A stretch of DNA of 61,404 nucleotides from Planctomycetaceae bacterium (lineage in GTDB: Bacteria; Planctomycetota; Planctomycetia; Pirellulales; Pirellulaceae), in contig PBSM01000353.1 in NCBI GenBank assembly GCA_002726245.1, forward strand, positions 1 to 61,404, in the 5' to 3' direction. How positions within the stretch are numbered: the stretch's first letter is position 1; the number at the start of each line of letters is the position of its first letter. The notes beneath the pieces were generated by a model, which made no database searches, was not told the DNA's origin, and saw nothing but the letters and a program-made list of their open reading frames with translations. Shown here one piece after another: positions 20,180 through 29,652 of the stretch. Both the position numbers and the translations under genes were made by a program.

Positions 20180-20291
20180 GTAGGTCCCTCTCGCCGAGAG
20201 GGATAATCGCCCGCCCACCGTTAGCTGAACGAGCCACGCCTGTTGCTTACATCAACGCCCATCATCGTCCGCCTCGGAGATGCGGACCTAC
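20180..20291. repeat. GTAG...CTAC element between thiO and the Fur-family gene
   Basis: Outer arms CGTAGGTCC (20179-20187) and GGACCTACG (20284-20292). The left end holds the hairpin CCCTCTC-GCC-GAGAGGG. Lies between two convergent genes. Confidence 0.75.
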
Positions 20292-20296
20292 GGTAG

Positions 20297-20779
20297 CTAA
20301 ATCATATCCAGCTTGTTCCGCTTGCGGCGTTTAGACATCCGGCAGTCTTCGCAGACGCCGGTGATGATGAAGCGGTGGCCGTTAACTCGGAAATTGCTCT
20401 CCCGGGCGACGGCCTCGCGAAGGGCCAAGAGTTCGTCACTTTGAAACTCGATCAGCTTCTGGCACTCTTGGCAGTAGAGGTGATCGTGTTGTGGATAGCC
20501 GTAGTCGTGTTCGTAGACTTTGCGGTCAGCAAGTTGGAACTCCCGCAGCAGCCCGGCTTCGACGAATTCCTTCAACGTTCGGTAAACGGTCGCGCGGGCG
20601 ACCGACGGCAGTTGATCGCTGAGCGTCTCAGCATCGAAGTGCTCGTGCTTGCTAAAGACATGATCTAGCACGGTTCGGCGCGGCTTGGTCATCCGCATGT
20701 CGTGCGTTCGCAGATACTCCTCGAAGCGTTCGAGCGGCGATAAGGAGACTTCAACGTTACCGAGCGAGTTGTCCGACAT
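20297..20779 (-). CDS. Fur-family metal-responsive repressor
   Basis: 160 residues. Winged helix with MRMTKPRRTVLDHVF and SVARATVYRTLKEFVEAGLL. The dimer/metal domain has HDHLYCQECQKLIEF and the second CxxC in ITGVCEDCRM for structural zinc. Histidines of YPQHDHLYC fit the regulatory metal site. Fur, Zur and PerR cannot be told apart by eye; the spacing is Fur-like. The FlgM-like gene lies 13 nt upstream on the same strand, so they may be co-transcribed. Confidence 0.9.
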   Translation of the reverse strand: MSDNSLGNVEVSLSPLERFEEYLRTHDMRMTKPRRTVLDHVFSKHEHFDAETLSDQLPSVARATVYRTLKEFVEAGLLREFQLADRKVYEHDYGYPQHDHLYCQECQKLIEFQSDELLALREAVARESNFRVNGHRFIITGVCEDCRMSKRRKRNKLDMI

Positions 20780-20792
20780 CAGTTCCTACAGA

Positions 20793-21077
20793 TTAGGCAA
20801 GCTCGTCCAAGAAGCTATCGAGTGCGGCTTCCAACTTATCGTCGGTCTCGTAGATGCCGGATTCGATCTGAGCTTTGATGGCCGCGACGCGATCCTGCCG
20901 GACGTCGGGCAGCTCGCGGGCTTCGGCGACAAAGCTAGCTTCGGGCGAGATGTCCACTTGATCTGCCTGTGCGAATGAACTTGGTTGAGCCGCAGCAGCT
21001 TGCGATGCTCGCGTTGCGTGATGCGGCGCGTTAATGGCCTGAGGGCCGTGGACGTGTGCTGGACCGTTGATCTGCAT
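20793..21077 (-). CDS. flgM: FlgM-like anti-sigma-28 factor
   Basis: 94 residues from ATG 21075-21077, which has a good ribosome site (GGGGGAGAAG). The N-terminus is low-complexity (MQINGPAHVHGPQAI, Ala/His rich). The C-terminal half carries the FlgM sigma-28-binding pattern: VDISPEASFVAEARELPDVR then VAAIKAQIESGIYET and a final helix LEAALDSFLDEL. It would hold the flagellar sigma factor inactive until the hook is complete. A longer frame to 21128 adds only unlikely sequence. Gene context (next to Fur, far from flagellar genes) is unusual. Confidence 0.75.
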   Translation of the reverse strand: MQINGPAHVHGPQAINAPHHATRASQAAAAQPSSFAQADQVDISPEASFVAEARELPDVRQDRVAAIKAQIESGIYETDDKLEAALDSFLDELA

Positions 21078-21128
21078 GTTTCTTCTCCCCCAACGAGCAA
21101 ATTGGTCGGGTGGCGCAGATGCCGGCAC

Positions 21129-21740
21129 TGTCCGGCATTCAGCTTAACCCTGACTCGATTCGCCTGCTAGTGTCCTAAATACTCCGGAACGAACCCGGGA
21201 CGACACGAATGGGTTGGTCTGCCGAGAGCTTCGCGAGTTCGACTGGCCCGATTGGGCCCCAAGGGGATTGGAAAACAGTCGATTCGGTTCAGCACTCATT
21301 GGCGGACCAATTTGTCCGTCCCACTAATATACGTCACGTTTAATCTGCTGCGTCGCAATCCGTGTCGTAGAGCACTGTCCGTGGCGAGAAAATGACCTTC
21401 GCGAACGCACTCCATTCATCGTCCTGCGGTGCTCGCAGATTCAACCGAAAACGTTAGTGACCTTCCTGTAACGTTGACATGTGCCCGTGCCGTTTGTGAC
21501 GGCCAAGCCGTTGGCGACAATCAGTCGATCAACCTCCGTGTTTGATGATGCCCATTGGCAACAACGCGTGGTGAATCTTCGCGACGAGTGTCGTTTTGTG
21601 CCGCCACGTGTTGATACGTAAACATCCATTCATCAGTTCTGTGTTGCCGAGACAAGACGTCAGCAGACTTTGCGGGGCGGGAAGTATATGCGGGCAGTGA
21701 GAAGCCGGCAAGTTCAACGTGCACAGGTGCTAGCAGAGGT
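21129..21740. other. Intergenic region, no gene recognised
   Basis: About 600 nt without a convincing ORF, RNA or repeat. Only a 5-bp hairpin CGGAC...GTCCG near 21304-21319 is seen. It contains the presumed promoter of the FlgM/Fur pair, but no clear sigma-28 or sigma-54 site was found. Confidence 0.4.
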
Positions 21741-22730
21741 CTAGTCCGCGGACTCACGTCCCTCGCTCGCCGAAGTGTTTCGAAACCGATCGGCGATCAG
21801 CGTGTCGATGAACAACTGACTGACGTGGTACCAGACCATCGGCAGGATCGAGACACCAAGAGACATCGCGACGAGTAGACCGACCGTGAGTGTCTTCTGG
21901 CTGCCCGCAAAAGCAACGGCGATCCGATCTTCGCGAGTGAAACGCAGCAACTTGGCGATGCCGACTCCGGTATAGAGCATCGTCACGTGCACGAGGCAAA
22001 CCGCCGCTAGCATGACTCCGATTTGAAGCAGGTTCAACGATGGCTGGCTTGGATCTTTCAAACGCAGCCCAACGTTGATCGCACCTAACAAAACCATCGA
22101 TAGAATTCCGCATTGAGCCAAAATGCTGGTCGCAGGTTTCTGCTTGGTAGCCCATTCGGCGAACCGCTTGTCGAGGCGCAGTAGCTGTGCCAGAGACATC
22201 GGCAAGACCACGAGTAAAGCCAGTTTGATGGCCATTGCCCCGAACTCCAGTTCCTTCTGCAAGTTGGAAGCTCCAAGGCGATCCGCCATCATTATGCCGA
22301 GCCACAAAGGGGTGATTAGAAAACAGAACAGGTTCGTTATTACCGTGACGAGAATCGACACCGTATCGTTTCCGCCCGCGCGGCGAGTCCAGACCGAGGC
22401 CGACGCGAGAGTACAGGGAGTGACTGCCGCGACTAGCAAACCCGCTCCCAAATCAGCTTCAAGGCCCTGCGAGATTCCCCAGGCAAAGAGTGGCAGCAGT
22501 CCGACGTTAACCAGCACCGCTAGCAGCGGCGGCCAAGGCCTTCGCATCGACTTCCACATGGCAGTCGCTTCCAATGGCAGAGCCATCAGGAACAAGACTG
22601 CCGCAACGATCCCCTGTCGTAGCACCTTCATCTTGGCAAGCGGTTCCAGCACACCGCAAAAACAAACGCCAACTGCCATCACGCCGAGAAGCGTGATTAG
22701 AAACCAGCGTTGGCGAAAGAACTGCTTCAC
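21741..22730 (-). CDS. SBF-family (bile acid:sodium symporter-like) transporter
   Basis: 329 residues with about nine to ten hydrophobic helices. Typical SBF signatures: GLLVAAVTPCTLASASVWTR (the TPC motif), GNDTVSILVTVITNLFCFL, and FAGSQKTLTVGLLVAMSLG (QKTL motif of the SbtB/P7 type). Likely a secondary, cation-coupled transporter of an organic anion; substrate unknown. The start is GTG 22728-22730. Divergent from aroC, with a GTTTAAC palindrome between. Confidence 0.85.
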   Translation of the reverse strand: MKQFFRQRWFLITLLGVMAVGVCFCGVLEPLAKMKVLRQGIVAAVLFLMALPLEATAMWKSMRRPWPPLLAVLVNVGLLPLFAWGISQGLEADLGAGLLVAAVTPCTLASASVWTRRAGGNDTVSILVTVITNLFCFLITPLWLGIMMADRLGASNLQKELEFGAMAIKLALLVVLPMSLAQLLRLDKRFAEWATKQKPATSILAQCGILSMVLLGAINVGLRLKDPSQPSLNLLQIGVMLAAVCLVHVTMLYTGVGIAKLLRFTREDRIAVAFAGSQKTLTVGLLVAMSLGVSILPMVWYHVSQLFIDTLIADRFRNTSASEGRESAD

Positions 22731-22873
22731 GAGTGGAATCTGGCGAGGTAGGGCAGGGGAGGTGGCATTGTCGGAGGTGGGTCTGCGAGTCGCAACCGCC
22801 CTATCGCGCGAACGGGCCTACGAGTACTATCAGAGGTAGCCGAATTCGCCAGAATTGGCGGGCTAGATCCGTC

Positions 22874-22945
22874 GTTTAACCGCAAGCCGGAGGCGTGCGC
22901 TTGAGCGGCACTGACCACGCGCACGCCTCCGGCTTGCGGCTAAAC
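22874..22945. repeat. GTTTAAC palindrome upstream of aroC
   Basis: GTTTAACCGCAAGCCGGAGG... with near-perfect complement ending at GGCTAAAC. Ends 25 nt before the aroC ATG. One mismatch (CGGTTAA versus CGGCTAA) on the right arm. Confidence 0.8.
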
Positions 22946-22970
22946 GAGTCGAGACTTTAGAAGCTGAATT

Positions 22971-24110
22971 ATGTTGCGTTATTGGACCGCCGGCGAATCG
23001 CATGGCAAAACATTGCTGGCCATGATCGATGGTTTTCCCGCGGGCGTTGAGCTAGAAACCGATTCGATCGACGTGGAACTGCGTCGTCGCCAAGGAGGTT
23101 ATGGCCGCGGCGGGCGACAACGCATCGAGACCGATCGCGTCGAGATTCTGACCGGGATCTGGAAGAACACAACGCTCGGCAGCCCCATCGCGCTGCAAGT
23201 CGTTAACAAAGACTACAAGCTCGAGCGGCTGGACGACATCGAGCGGCCGCGCCCCGGTCACGGCGATCTCACCGGTTCGGTGAAGTACATGTCGTCGGTG
23301 CGAGGCATCCTCGAACGAGCCAGTGCCCGCGAGACGGTCGTCCGTGTCGCGGCCGGCGCACTGGCAAAACAACTTCTGCGGCAGTTCGGCATCACCACGA
23401 TTGGCTACGTTGTCGAGTTGGGTGGAATCGAAGTCGAGCCCAGGGACGTGCCAATCGAAGAGCAGTTCAAGCTGCGCGACAAGAGTGAGCTTTATACGCT
23501 CGATCCTGATCGCGACGCAGAGATCAAGACGCTGATCGACGACACTGGCAAAGAAGGCGATACGCTTGGCGGCATCGTCGAAGTTCGCGTCGAAGGCTTG
23601 CCGTTCGGGCTGGGGACGCATGCTCAGTGGGATCGCAAACTTGATGGCCGAATTGCACAAGCCGTCATGGCGGTGCAGGCGATCAAAGGCGTCGAGATTG
23701 GACTGGGTTTCGAAGCGGCTCGACGTCGTGGATCGCAAGTGCATGACCCGATCCAGTATGACGAATCTCAGAAGGAGAGCCCGAACCTGGGCTACGTTCG
23801 GCCAACGAACAACGCGGGTGGACTGGAAGCGGGAATGACCAACGGCCAGCCACTTGTGGTGCGCGCCGCCAAGAAGCCGATCAGCACGCTCGCAAAACCG
23901 CTTGAATCGATCAATTTGAAGACAAAGGAATCTGAATCGGCCGAGTACGAACGAAGTGACGTTTGCGCCGTCTCGGCAGCAAGTGTGATCGTTGAGAACG
24001 TTGTCGCCTTCGAAGTTGCGTGTGCTTTGGTTGACAAGTTCGGGAGCGACAGTTTGGAAGAGATGAAAGCTCGGGCGGATTTGTTTTACGAAATGGCGAG
24101 GGCAAAGTAG
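22971..24110 (+). CDS. aroC: Chorismate synthase
   Basis: Last step of the shikimate pathway: 5-enolpyruvylshikimate-3-phosphate to chorismate, needing reduced FMN. 379 residues. Motifs: YWTAGESHGKTLLAMIDGFP (N-terminal signature), RRQGGYGRGGRQRIE, GHGDLTGSVKY, RGILERASARETVVRVAAG (second signature), and the C-terminal GLEAGMTNGQPLVVRAAKKP region with DVCAVSAASVI. Normal length. The TAG stop is supplied by a GTAG element. Confidence 0.98.
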   Translation: MLRYWTAGESHGKTLLAMIDGFPAGVELETDSIDVELRRRQGGYGRGGRQRIETDRVEILTGIWKNTTLGSPIALQVVNKDYKLERLDDIERPRPGHGDLTGSVKYMSSVRGILERASARETVVRVAAGALAKQLLRQFGITTIGYVVELGGIEVEPRDVPIEEQFKLRDKSELYTLDPDRDAEIKTLIDDTGKEGDTLGGIVEVRVEGLPFGLGTHAQWDRKLDGRIAQAVMAVQAIKGVEIGLGFEAARRRGSQVHDPIQYDESQKESPNLGYVRPTNNAGGLEAGMTNGQPLVVRAAKKPISTLAKPLESINLKTKESESAEYERSDVCAVSAASVIVENVVAFEVACALVDKFGSDSLEEMKARADLFYEMARAK

Positions 24111-24230
24111 CCATCACGCTCCGCGTGATGTAAGCGGCACTGCGAACGAATATCGCTGCAAATCCATCGCCGAACCAAAACGGAGTCCCGTCACACTTCC
24201 GCTTTTCATCACGCGGAGCGTGATGGTTAC
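24107..24230. repeat. GTAG...(T/C)TAC double-hairpin element at aroC 3' end
   Basis: Left end GTAGCCATCACGC-TCC-GCGTGATG, right end CATCACGCGGAGCGTGATGG followed by TTAC. The aroC stop TAG is in the left terminus. Near-identical left end to the element after coaE. Confidence 0.8.
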
Positions 24231-24247
24231 TTTGAACAAGGACGTTC

Positions 24248-25546
24248 ATGCACGACTCCACTCGTCGCATCCTCTGTCGAATCGCATTCGCGGTGCTGTG
24301 CCTAGTACCGACGAGTACCCTCTGCGCTTGGATCGCCTATCGAGCGACTCCTCTTCATGCTTGGCAAGCACGTGCCGTATGGAAACGCTTGATCTTTGAG
24401 CGCACTGGCCTGTTGGCGTCGATCGGTGGTGTCGAGCGACCGACTCTGCAGCGGACCTTGTTGCACGGCGTGACGCTGATCGATCCTGACGGCGAGAAGC
24501 AAGTCGCAAGCATTCGTGTCATCGATTTAACCGAAACAAATCACGGAGTCGTCGTCTCTTGCTCACAACCGGAGATCCAACGCGAGCAACTAACACGACT
24601 GGGCTCCATGTTCAATCAACGCGTTTTGCTCGGCCCAGCGTTAGCGGCTCCGATTCGCATTGCAAGCGGAGAAATGACGCTGCGGACGTCGGCCGGAGCA
24701 TCGACCTTCACGGATGTGCGCTGCTTGATCGGTCGCCGAGGCGAGTCGTTGCAAGCCTCTGCAGAGTTCCGACTTGCTGGATCTGACGTATCAGACACAG
24801 TACAGCTTCAAGTGACTCGGGAACGCAGTGTGCGAGATCCTGCTTCAATCTGGCAAGTTCGCACCGGGAACGAGTCTTTGCCGTGCGAGTTGCTTGCCGA
24901 CTATGTGCCCGCGTTGCGTTCCTTCGGAGAGCGGAGCCAGTTCCATGGAACGGCGTGGCTCGAGCAGTCGGAGACATCATGGAGCGGAGAAATCGCTGGC
25001 CGCTTTCGAGACGTCGATCTTGAGCAGGTCATGGCGCCATTCCCGCACAAGTTGAGCGGCATCGCCGACGTCACGGTCAGTCATTCGCGTTTCACAAACG
25101 GGCGGCTCGAGGAAATCGCCGGTTCACTGCACAGCTCAGGAGGTGTCATTAGCCGATCGCTGTTGAATTCGGCTTCCGCTTCGTTGCACCTGACAACCGA
25201 CGCATCGAGCGATGAACACAGCGATACGCTGCTGACCTACGGGCTGTTGTCGTTTGGCTTTCAGTTGGATGGCGACAGGCTACAGTTTTCGGGGCTGTGC
25301 GACGCAGCAAGGCCCGAGATTGTGCTGGTTGGCTCGAGTGGGCAGGTGCTACTTGCCGCGTCGGGGCAGGCCGTGCCAAGCGTCTCGCTGACGCGGGTCC
25401 TTGTGCCACACAGCGACGTGCAAGTACCGGCCACTCGCGCCACCGAGCGGTTGCTGCGAGCGTTGCCGCTTCCGGAGATCAGAACTCCCGCGGAGAGAAC
25501 TGCAACGCTTCCATCAGCACGGTTGCGCGTCGCACCAAACCGTTAG
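24248..25546 (+). CDS. Membrane-anchored hypothetical protein
   Basis: 432 residues. An N-terminal hydrophobic segment (IAFAVLCLVPTSTLCAWIAY) is followed by a long exported region rich in beta-type text (EMTLRTSAGASTFTDV, FHGTAWLEQSETSWSGEIAG, GIADVTVSHSRFTNGRLEEI), somewhat like AsmA/DUF748-type periplasmic proteins. The tail is Arg/Ala/Pro rich. No family recognised. Convergent with the ResB/CcsA gene. Confidence 0.75.
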   Translation: MHDSTRRILCRIAFAVLCLVPTSTLCAWIAYRATPLHAWQARAVWKRLIFERTGLLASIGGVERPTLQRTLLHGVTLIDPDGEKQVASIRVIDLTETNHGVVVSCSQPEIQREQLTRLGSMFNQRVLLGPALAAPIRIASGEMTLRTSAGASTFTDVRCLIGRRGESLQASAEFRLAGSDVSDTVQLQVTRERSVRDPASIWQVRTGNESLPCELLADYVPALRSFGERSQFHGTAWLEQSETSWSGEIAGRFRDVDLEQVMAPFPHKLSGIADVTVSHSRFTNGRLEEIAGSLHSSGGVISRSLLNSASASLHLTTDASSDEHSDTLLTYGLLSFGFQLDGDRLQFSGLCDAARPEIVLVGSSGQVLLAASGQAVPSVSLTRVLVPHSDVQVPATRATERLLRALPLPEIRTPAERTATLPSARLRVAPNR

Positions 25547-25590
25547 AGGCTGCGTTCCTGTGGCCTCGGCAGAGCAAAGAGAGTTTGAGA

Positions 25591-28500
25591 TCAAGACTTC
25601 GCGGTTGCTTCACGCTTCATCTTCGCTTCCTCAATGTAGCTCCACCACATTTCCTTAGGCAGCGAGCCAAGCACGATCAGAGCAATTTGACTTCCGGCGA
25701 ACATCGACAGCCAGAAGAGTACGCCGCTGGTGAAACCATACGAGTGCAAACCGACTCCAAGTTCGTTGACGCCGAACCACGACCAGGCCGTCATCATGTT
25801 GCCGACGATGGCCAACACTGCCAAGCCGCGATCGCGAATCATCCCGTCCCAGCGCGCATGCAACACTAAGGCGTTCCACAGAACGATGATCAACGCGCCG
25901 TTCTCCTTCGGATCCCAGCCCCAGAACCTGCCCCACGAATCGTCGGCCCATAAACCGCCGAGAACTGTTCCGACGAAGCTGAAGAAGAGAGCAAAGCAGA
26001 TCACGCCGTAGATCATGTTGGCCAGAAGCTTGCCCATCGAGTATTGACCGACTTGCTCAGACAGTCTTGGCGTCATGATTCCCGCGATGATAAACACCAC
26101 ACCTAGCAGACCAGCCACGAACGTTGCGGCGTATCCCAACGTTACCGTAACCACATGCGTTGACAGCCAGAACTGTGTGTCCAGAACGGCTTGGAGCTTG
26201 TGGAATGTATCGCCGTCTCCGGCAAGCTGATGTGCGATGACAAGTGTGGCGAAACCTGCTACGGCGGAGATAATGTTGCCGACTCCGATCCGGAAGATGG
26301 CTTCTATCGTAAGACCGAACAGGACGGCAGCCCAGCCGATGAAGACTGCGGATGAGTAAAGATTCGTAACGGGTGCGTAGCCGGAAATGTAGACCCGGCC
26401 GATGAGTGCGATGGTATGGACGGCGAATGTGAGTCCGATCAAACCAAACGCCGAGAAGTGAAATGGGCGGTTCCAACCAAAAGCCCACGCCAACCAACCG
26501 AACGTGGTAAGCAGGAACGCGAAGACATACAAGGCGGCGCAGTTGTAGAACGGCGCGAAGTGATTGAAGAACGACTCGAACTTGGCTTTGCCGGCGTCGT
26601 ATCCTACGGGAGTTGCTGCCGCGATTTTAGCTCCGTAAGCCTCGACCTCCGCGTTGAAAGCGTCTGTTTCTCCGCTGCGATACGCATTCAGCATGTGCCA
26701 CATCGAGCGGGCAATCGGTTCTTCGGCTCCAGAAAGGCCGCCGTCGCCTACTGCTTCATCAATCGTCGCCGCCAACTCGGCTTGGAAACGCACTTGGCGC
26801 TGCTGCATGTCCTGCCGAATCGGCGCCGCAAACTGCTCACGTTTGTCGGCTGGCATCTCTCGTAATGCGCCAAGGACGACCGCATCTAAGTCACCAGCCG
26901 AGATCCCAGGACTCTGCTGCCGATAGACGTCTCTAATCATCGTCTTCAGCTCAGCATCGACCGCACTCGCGATCACCTCCTCGGTCAGGGCCTGATCCAC
27001 GAGCTTCCGCGCCAACTCGCGAGCCGTCTCAACCTGATACTTCTCGGCAAGATCCTTCGCATAGAGCCGAGAGACGGCGGTTGTTAGCGGTTCCCAGGCG
27101 TTTGATTTGCCCTCGGCGATTGGGATGCAATAAGGAACCGGCGACGCTGCCAAATCTTGGCCGTTCGATATCATGCCGGCCAACTCGGACAACTCACCTT
27201 CCGGTGGCACGTTCTCCTTCGGCAACCCGAATGCGACACGGATCTTGAAGAAGAGTTGCAAGCGGTTGTCGAGTTCCAACACTTTCCGTTGATAGACCGT
27301 TAGGTTCTCTGTATCAACGTCATTCGCCAGTTGCACCTGTTTGCGAAACTCTTCCATTTGCGGAAGAATCTTCGCGTAGGAATAGAGGTGTCCTTTGCGG
27401 CGAGTTAACTTCAACATGGCCAGCACATCGAGGTTATCGATCCGCAGGACGCGATGTTTTTCGCCCGCCTCGGAACCTGAAGCGATGTCTGTAAGCCACA
27501 CGATCGCCGGCTTTTTCTCGCCGTCCGACGTGTAGAGGCGTTCCTTCGTCGAAAGGACTCGCAAGCTGTTACGTGCAAGTGTGTCGAGCGGTTTGATCCG
27601 TCCATCGAAAGCGACAGGGAACTTTCCAAACGCGGGTAGATTCATCTCACCCTCAGCGACCTTTGCCGGACGAGCCTTACCGAGAAGCCAAACACCGAAT
27701 ACCAAGACGATCACGGCGGCAGTCATGAGCGATACGAAATTGCTTGGCCCGGTAAGCCGCGTTCGGCGTGGCGCGACTTCATCCGTCACTTCTCTCTGCG
27801 GACGTTTGCGTTTTGGTATCGCGAGTTTCTTAGATGGCTTCGGTTCGAAGTTGCGAGCGACGACCGGCTGATCCTCGCTCCCCTCGTCAACCGTTTCCGT
27901 CGTGCGCGCGACGCGTCCGAGGAAACGGAACAGCATCTGACGGAAGTGGGCAGCTAAACCGATGGCGACGATCATGCAGCCAACGTATGGGATCATCCAG
28001 CCAGTGTTGCGGACGACTTGGAGGGTCGTCGTCTCACCTCCCGTTCGCGGATCTTTGTGGTAGCCACTTTGATACAGCGTCTCGCCGGCGTAACGCAGCG
28101 GATTGTTCATCCAGATCTTTACGTCACGATCGACGTTACGAGACGCATCGACGAGTCGCAGATCGGAGGAGTAGTTTCGTGGAGTTGTTGTGCCGATGTA
28201 GTCGTCCTTGCGAACGTCTGTTAACCGCATCGCGTATGGCTTATAGCTCCGCTTGAATCGCAGTTCGGCTTTGTACTGCTTACCTGCGGCCGGGATGACG
28301 TCGTCGTGTGTAAACACTCGGCCACTACGGCTTGTCAGGACGATCTGCGACAGCATGTACGTTCCGGTCTCCTTCGATGCGTCTTTCGCGAAGACCCGGA
28401 TGTACGCGGAACCCATATCAACTTCACCCGACGAATCGGCACCGCTGCCTTGACGCGCCGCTTCGGCGACCGTGTCCAGTCCCTTGCCGGCAGTTGCCTT

Positions 28501-29640
28501 GTTATCGTCGCCCGGCTTGGCATCTCGGAGGTTCGAGTTCTTAAAGTAGTCAACCACTTCGATGTCGAACGGCAGGTCTTCGTGTTGAATTCGTCCACCG
28601 GACTTCACGAACCGCGACTCGCGTCCTTTGGCCCACATCGGCACCACGACGACATCATCCATCTCCGCGCCGGATGAGTCGATGATGGCCAGTTCCGTCG
28701 AGCGAATGTCAACGGCGTAGTTCACGGTGTCGCCTTCATCGATCACCATCCGTTCTTCAGTGACGTAAAACCCGACGAGCAGTTCGCCAAGCATCATCAA
28801 GCCGATGCCGCTATGAATGACAACAATGCCACCACGTTTCTTGAACACCATGACGCAGCCGAACAGCAGCACGATGCCAGCGGCACTGGCCTTGATCAGT
28901 TGCCAAAGAATCCGCATTCCAGAGTCGCCCAAGTAGGCACCGGAGACGAAGAGCCACGCAGCGAGAACAATCATACCGATCGCACCCACCCCAAGCACGA
29001 ACAACTTGATCCAGCGATCAGTTTCGCGGCCGGTTCGGTTCGCAAGCAAGAGGTTTGCGGAAGCGGCGGCAAGTCCGAGCCCCGTTACGCCAACAGCGAC
29101 TTTGACCAGCAACCACATCGTTTCCCACGAAACCGGAGGACTCCCTTGCAAACCTTCTCCATTGTGGCCGCTCGCGATGACAGCCCACGTAAGCAACGCA
29201 CCTAGAGCGATCACGCTGCTGCCAATCGCCAGCTTCGTACCCTTGGCCTGTGGCTTGAAGCGGATTGCGTGCGCCGCAAGCAGGTTAACGAACATCAACG
29301 CGCCGATAGAGAGCCCGCCAGGAAACGGAAAGCCTCCTGGAATCGACTGCATTGTCGGAAACCAAGTTTTGGGAAACAAGACTTGCCAATAGATCCACAC
29401 GAAGGGCGAGTGGAAGTAATCATTGATCACTTGCCACATGTCTTGATCGACCTGTGCCAGTGTGCCGACGAAGATCAGAAAGATCGACATCGTGAACAGT
29501 GCGACCGTCAGCTTGAGCGACGCCAGCGGACGTAGTGCCATCCAGAGTAGATCACTTGCCGTGGTATCTGCGCGTGCCCGGCTCTTGTTTACGCTGGACG
29601 AGATGCCGGCGGAATCGGCTGGTATAGAATTGGAAGCCAT
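25591..29640 (-). CDS. ResB-CcsA fusion, system II cytochrome c biogenesis protein
   Basis: 1349 residues. Handles haem export and attachment to apocytochromes c at the outer face of the inner membrane. The N-terminal third is ResB-like (Ccs1): TM segments LKLTVALFTMSIFLIFVGTL, IHSGIGLMMLGELLVGFYV, and a soluble domain. A central exported region of about 400 residues (from FPVAFDGRIKPLDTLARNSL, a motif seen in Bacteroidetes-type fusions) leads into a CcsA/ResC part with the haem-handling motif WGRFWGWDPKENGALI and several TMs. The haem-ligand His are plausible (VHTIALIGRVYISGY; STHVVTVTLGYA; NALVLHARWDG). Preceded, 12 nt upstream, by a lipoprotein gene on the same strand. Confidence 0.93.
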   Translation of the reverse strand: MASNSIPADSAGISSSVNKSRARADTTASDLLWMALRPLASLKLTVALFTMSIFLIFVGTLAQVDQDMWQVINDYFHSPFVWIYWQVLFPKTWFPTMQSIPGGFPFPGGLSIGALMFVNLLAAHAIRFKPQAKGTKLAIGSSVIALGALLTWAVIASGHNGEGLQGSPPVSWETMWLLVKVAVGVTGLGLAAASANLLLANRTGRETDRWIKLFVLGVGAIGMIVLAAWLFVSGAYLGDSGMRILWQLIKASAAGIVLLFGCVMVFKKRGGIVVIHSGIGLMMLGELLVGFYVTEERMVIDEGDTVNYAVDIRSTELAIIDSSGAEMDDVVVVPMWAKGRESRFVKSGGRIQHEDLPFDIEVVDYFKNSNLRDAKPGDDNKATAGKGLDTVAEAARQGSGADSSGEVDMGSAYIRVFAKDASKETGTYMLSQIVLTSRSGRVFTHDDVIPAAGKQYKAELRFKRSYKPYAMRLTDVRKDDYIGTTTPRNYSSDLRLVDASRNVDRDVKIWMNNPLRYAGETLYQSGYHKDPRTGGETTTLQVVRNTGWMIPYVGCMIVAIGLAAHFRQMLFRFLGRVARTTETVDEGSEDQPVVARNFEPKPSKKLAIPKRKRPQREVTDEVAPRRTRLTGPSNFVSLMTAAVIVLVFGVWLLGKARPAKVAEGEMNLPAFGKFPVAFDGRIKPLDTLARNSLRVLSTKERLYTSDGEKKPAIVWLTDIASGSEAGEKHRVLRIDNLDVLAMLKLTRRKGHLYSYAKILPQMEEFRKQVQLANDVDTENLTVYQRKVLELDNRLQLFFKIRVAFGLPKENVPPEGELSELAGMISNGQDLAASPVPYCIPIAEGKSNAWEPLTTAVSRLYAKDLAEKYQVETARELARKLVDQALTEEVIASAVDAELKTMIRDVYRQQSPGISAGDLDAVVLGALREMPADKREQFAAPIRQDMQQRQVRFQAELAATIDEAVGDGGLSGAEEPIARSMWHMLNAYRSGETDAFNAEVEAYGAKIAAATPVGYDAGKAKFESFFNHFAPFYNCAALYVFAFLLTTFGWLAWAFGWNRPFHFSAFGLIGLTFAVHTIALIGRVYISGYAPVTNLYSSAVFIGWAAVLFGLTIEAIFRIGVGNIISAVAGFATLVIAHQLAGDGDTFHKLQAVLDTQFWLSTHVVTVTLGYAATFVAGLLGVVFIIAGIMTPRLSEQVGQYSMGKLLANMIYGVICFALFFSFVGTVLGGLWADDSWGRFWGWDPKENGALIIVLWNALVLHARWDGMIRDRGLAVLAIVGNMMTAWSWFGVNELGVGLHSYGFTSGVLFWLSMFAGSQIALIVLGSLPKEMWWSYIEEAKMKREATAKS

Positions 29641-29652
29641 GAGTGACTCTGG

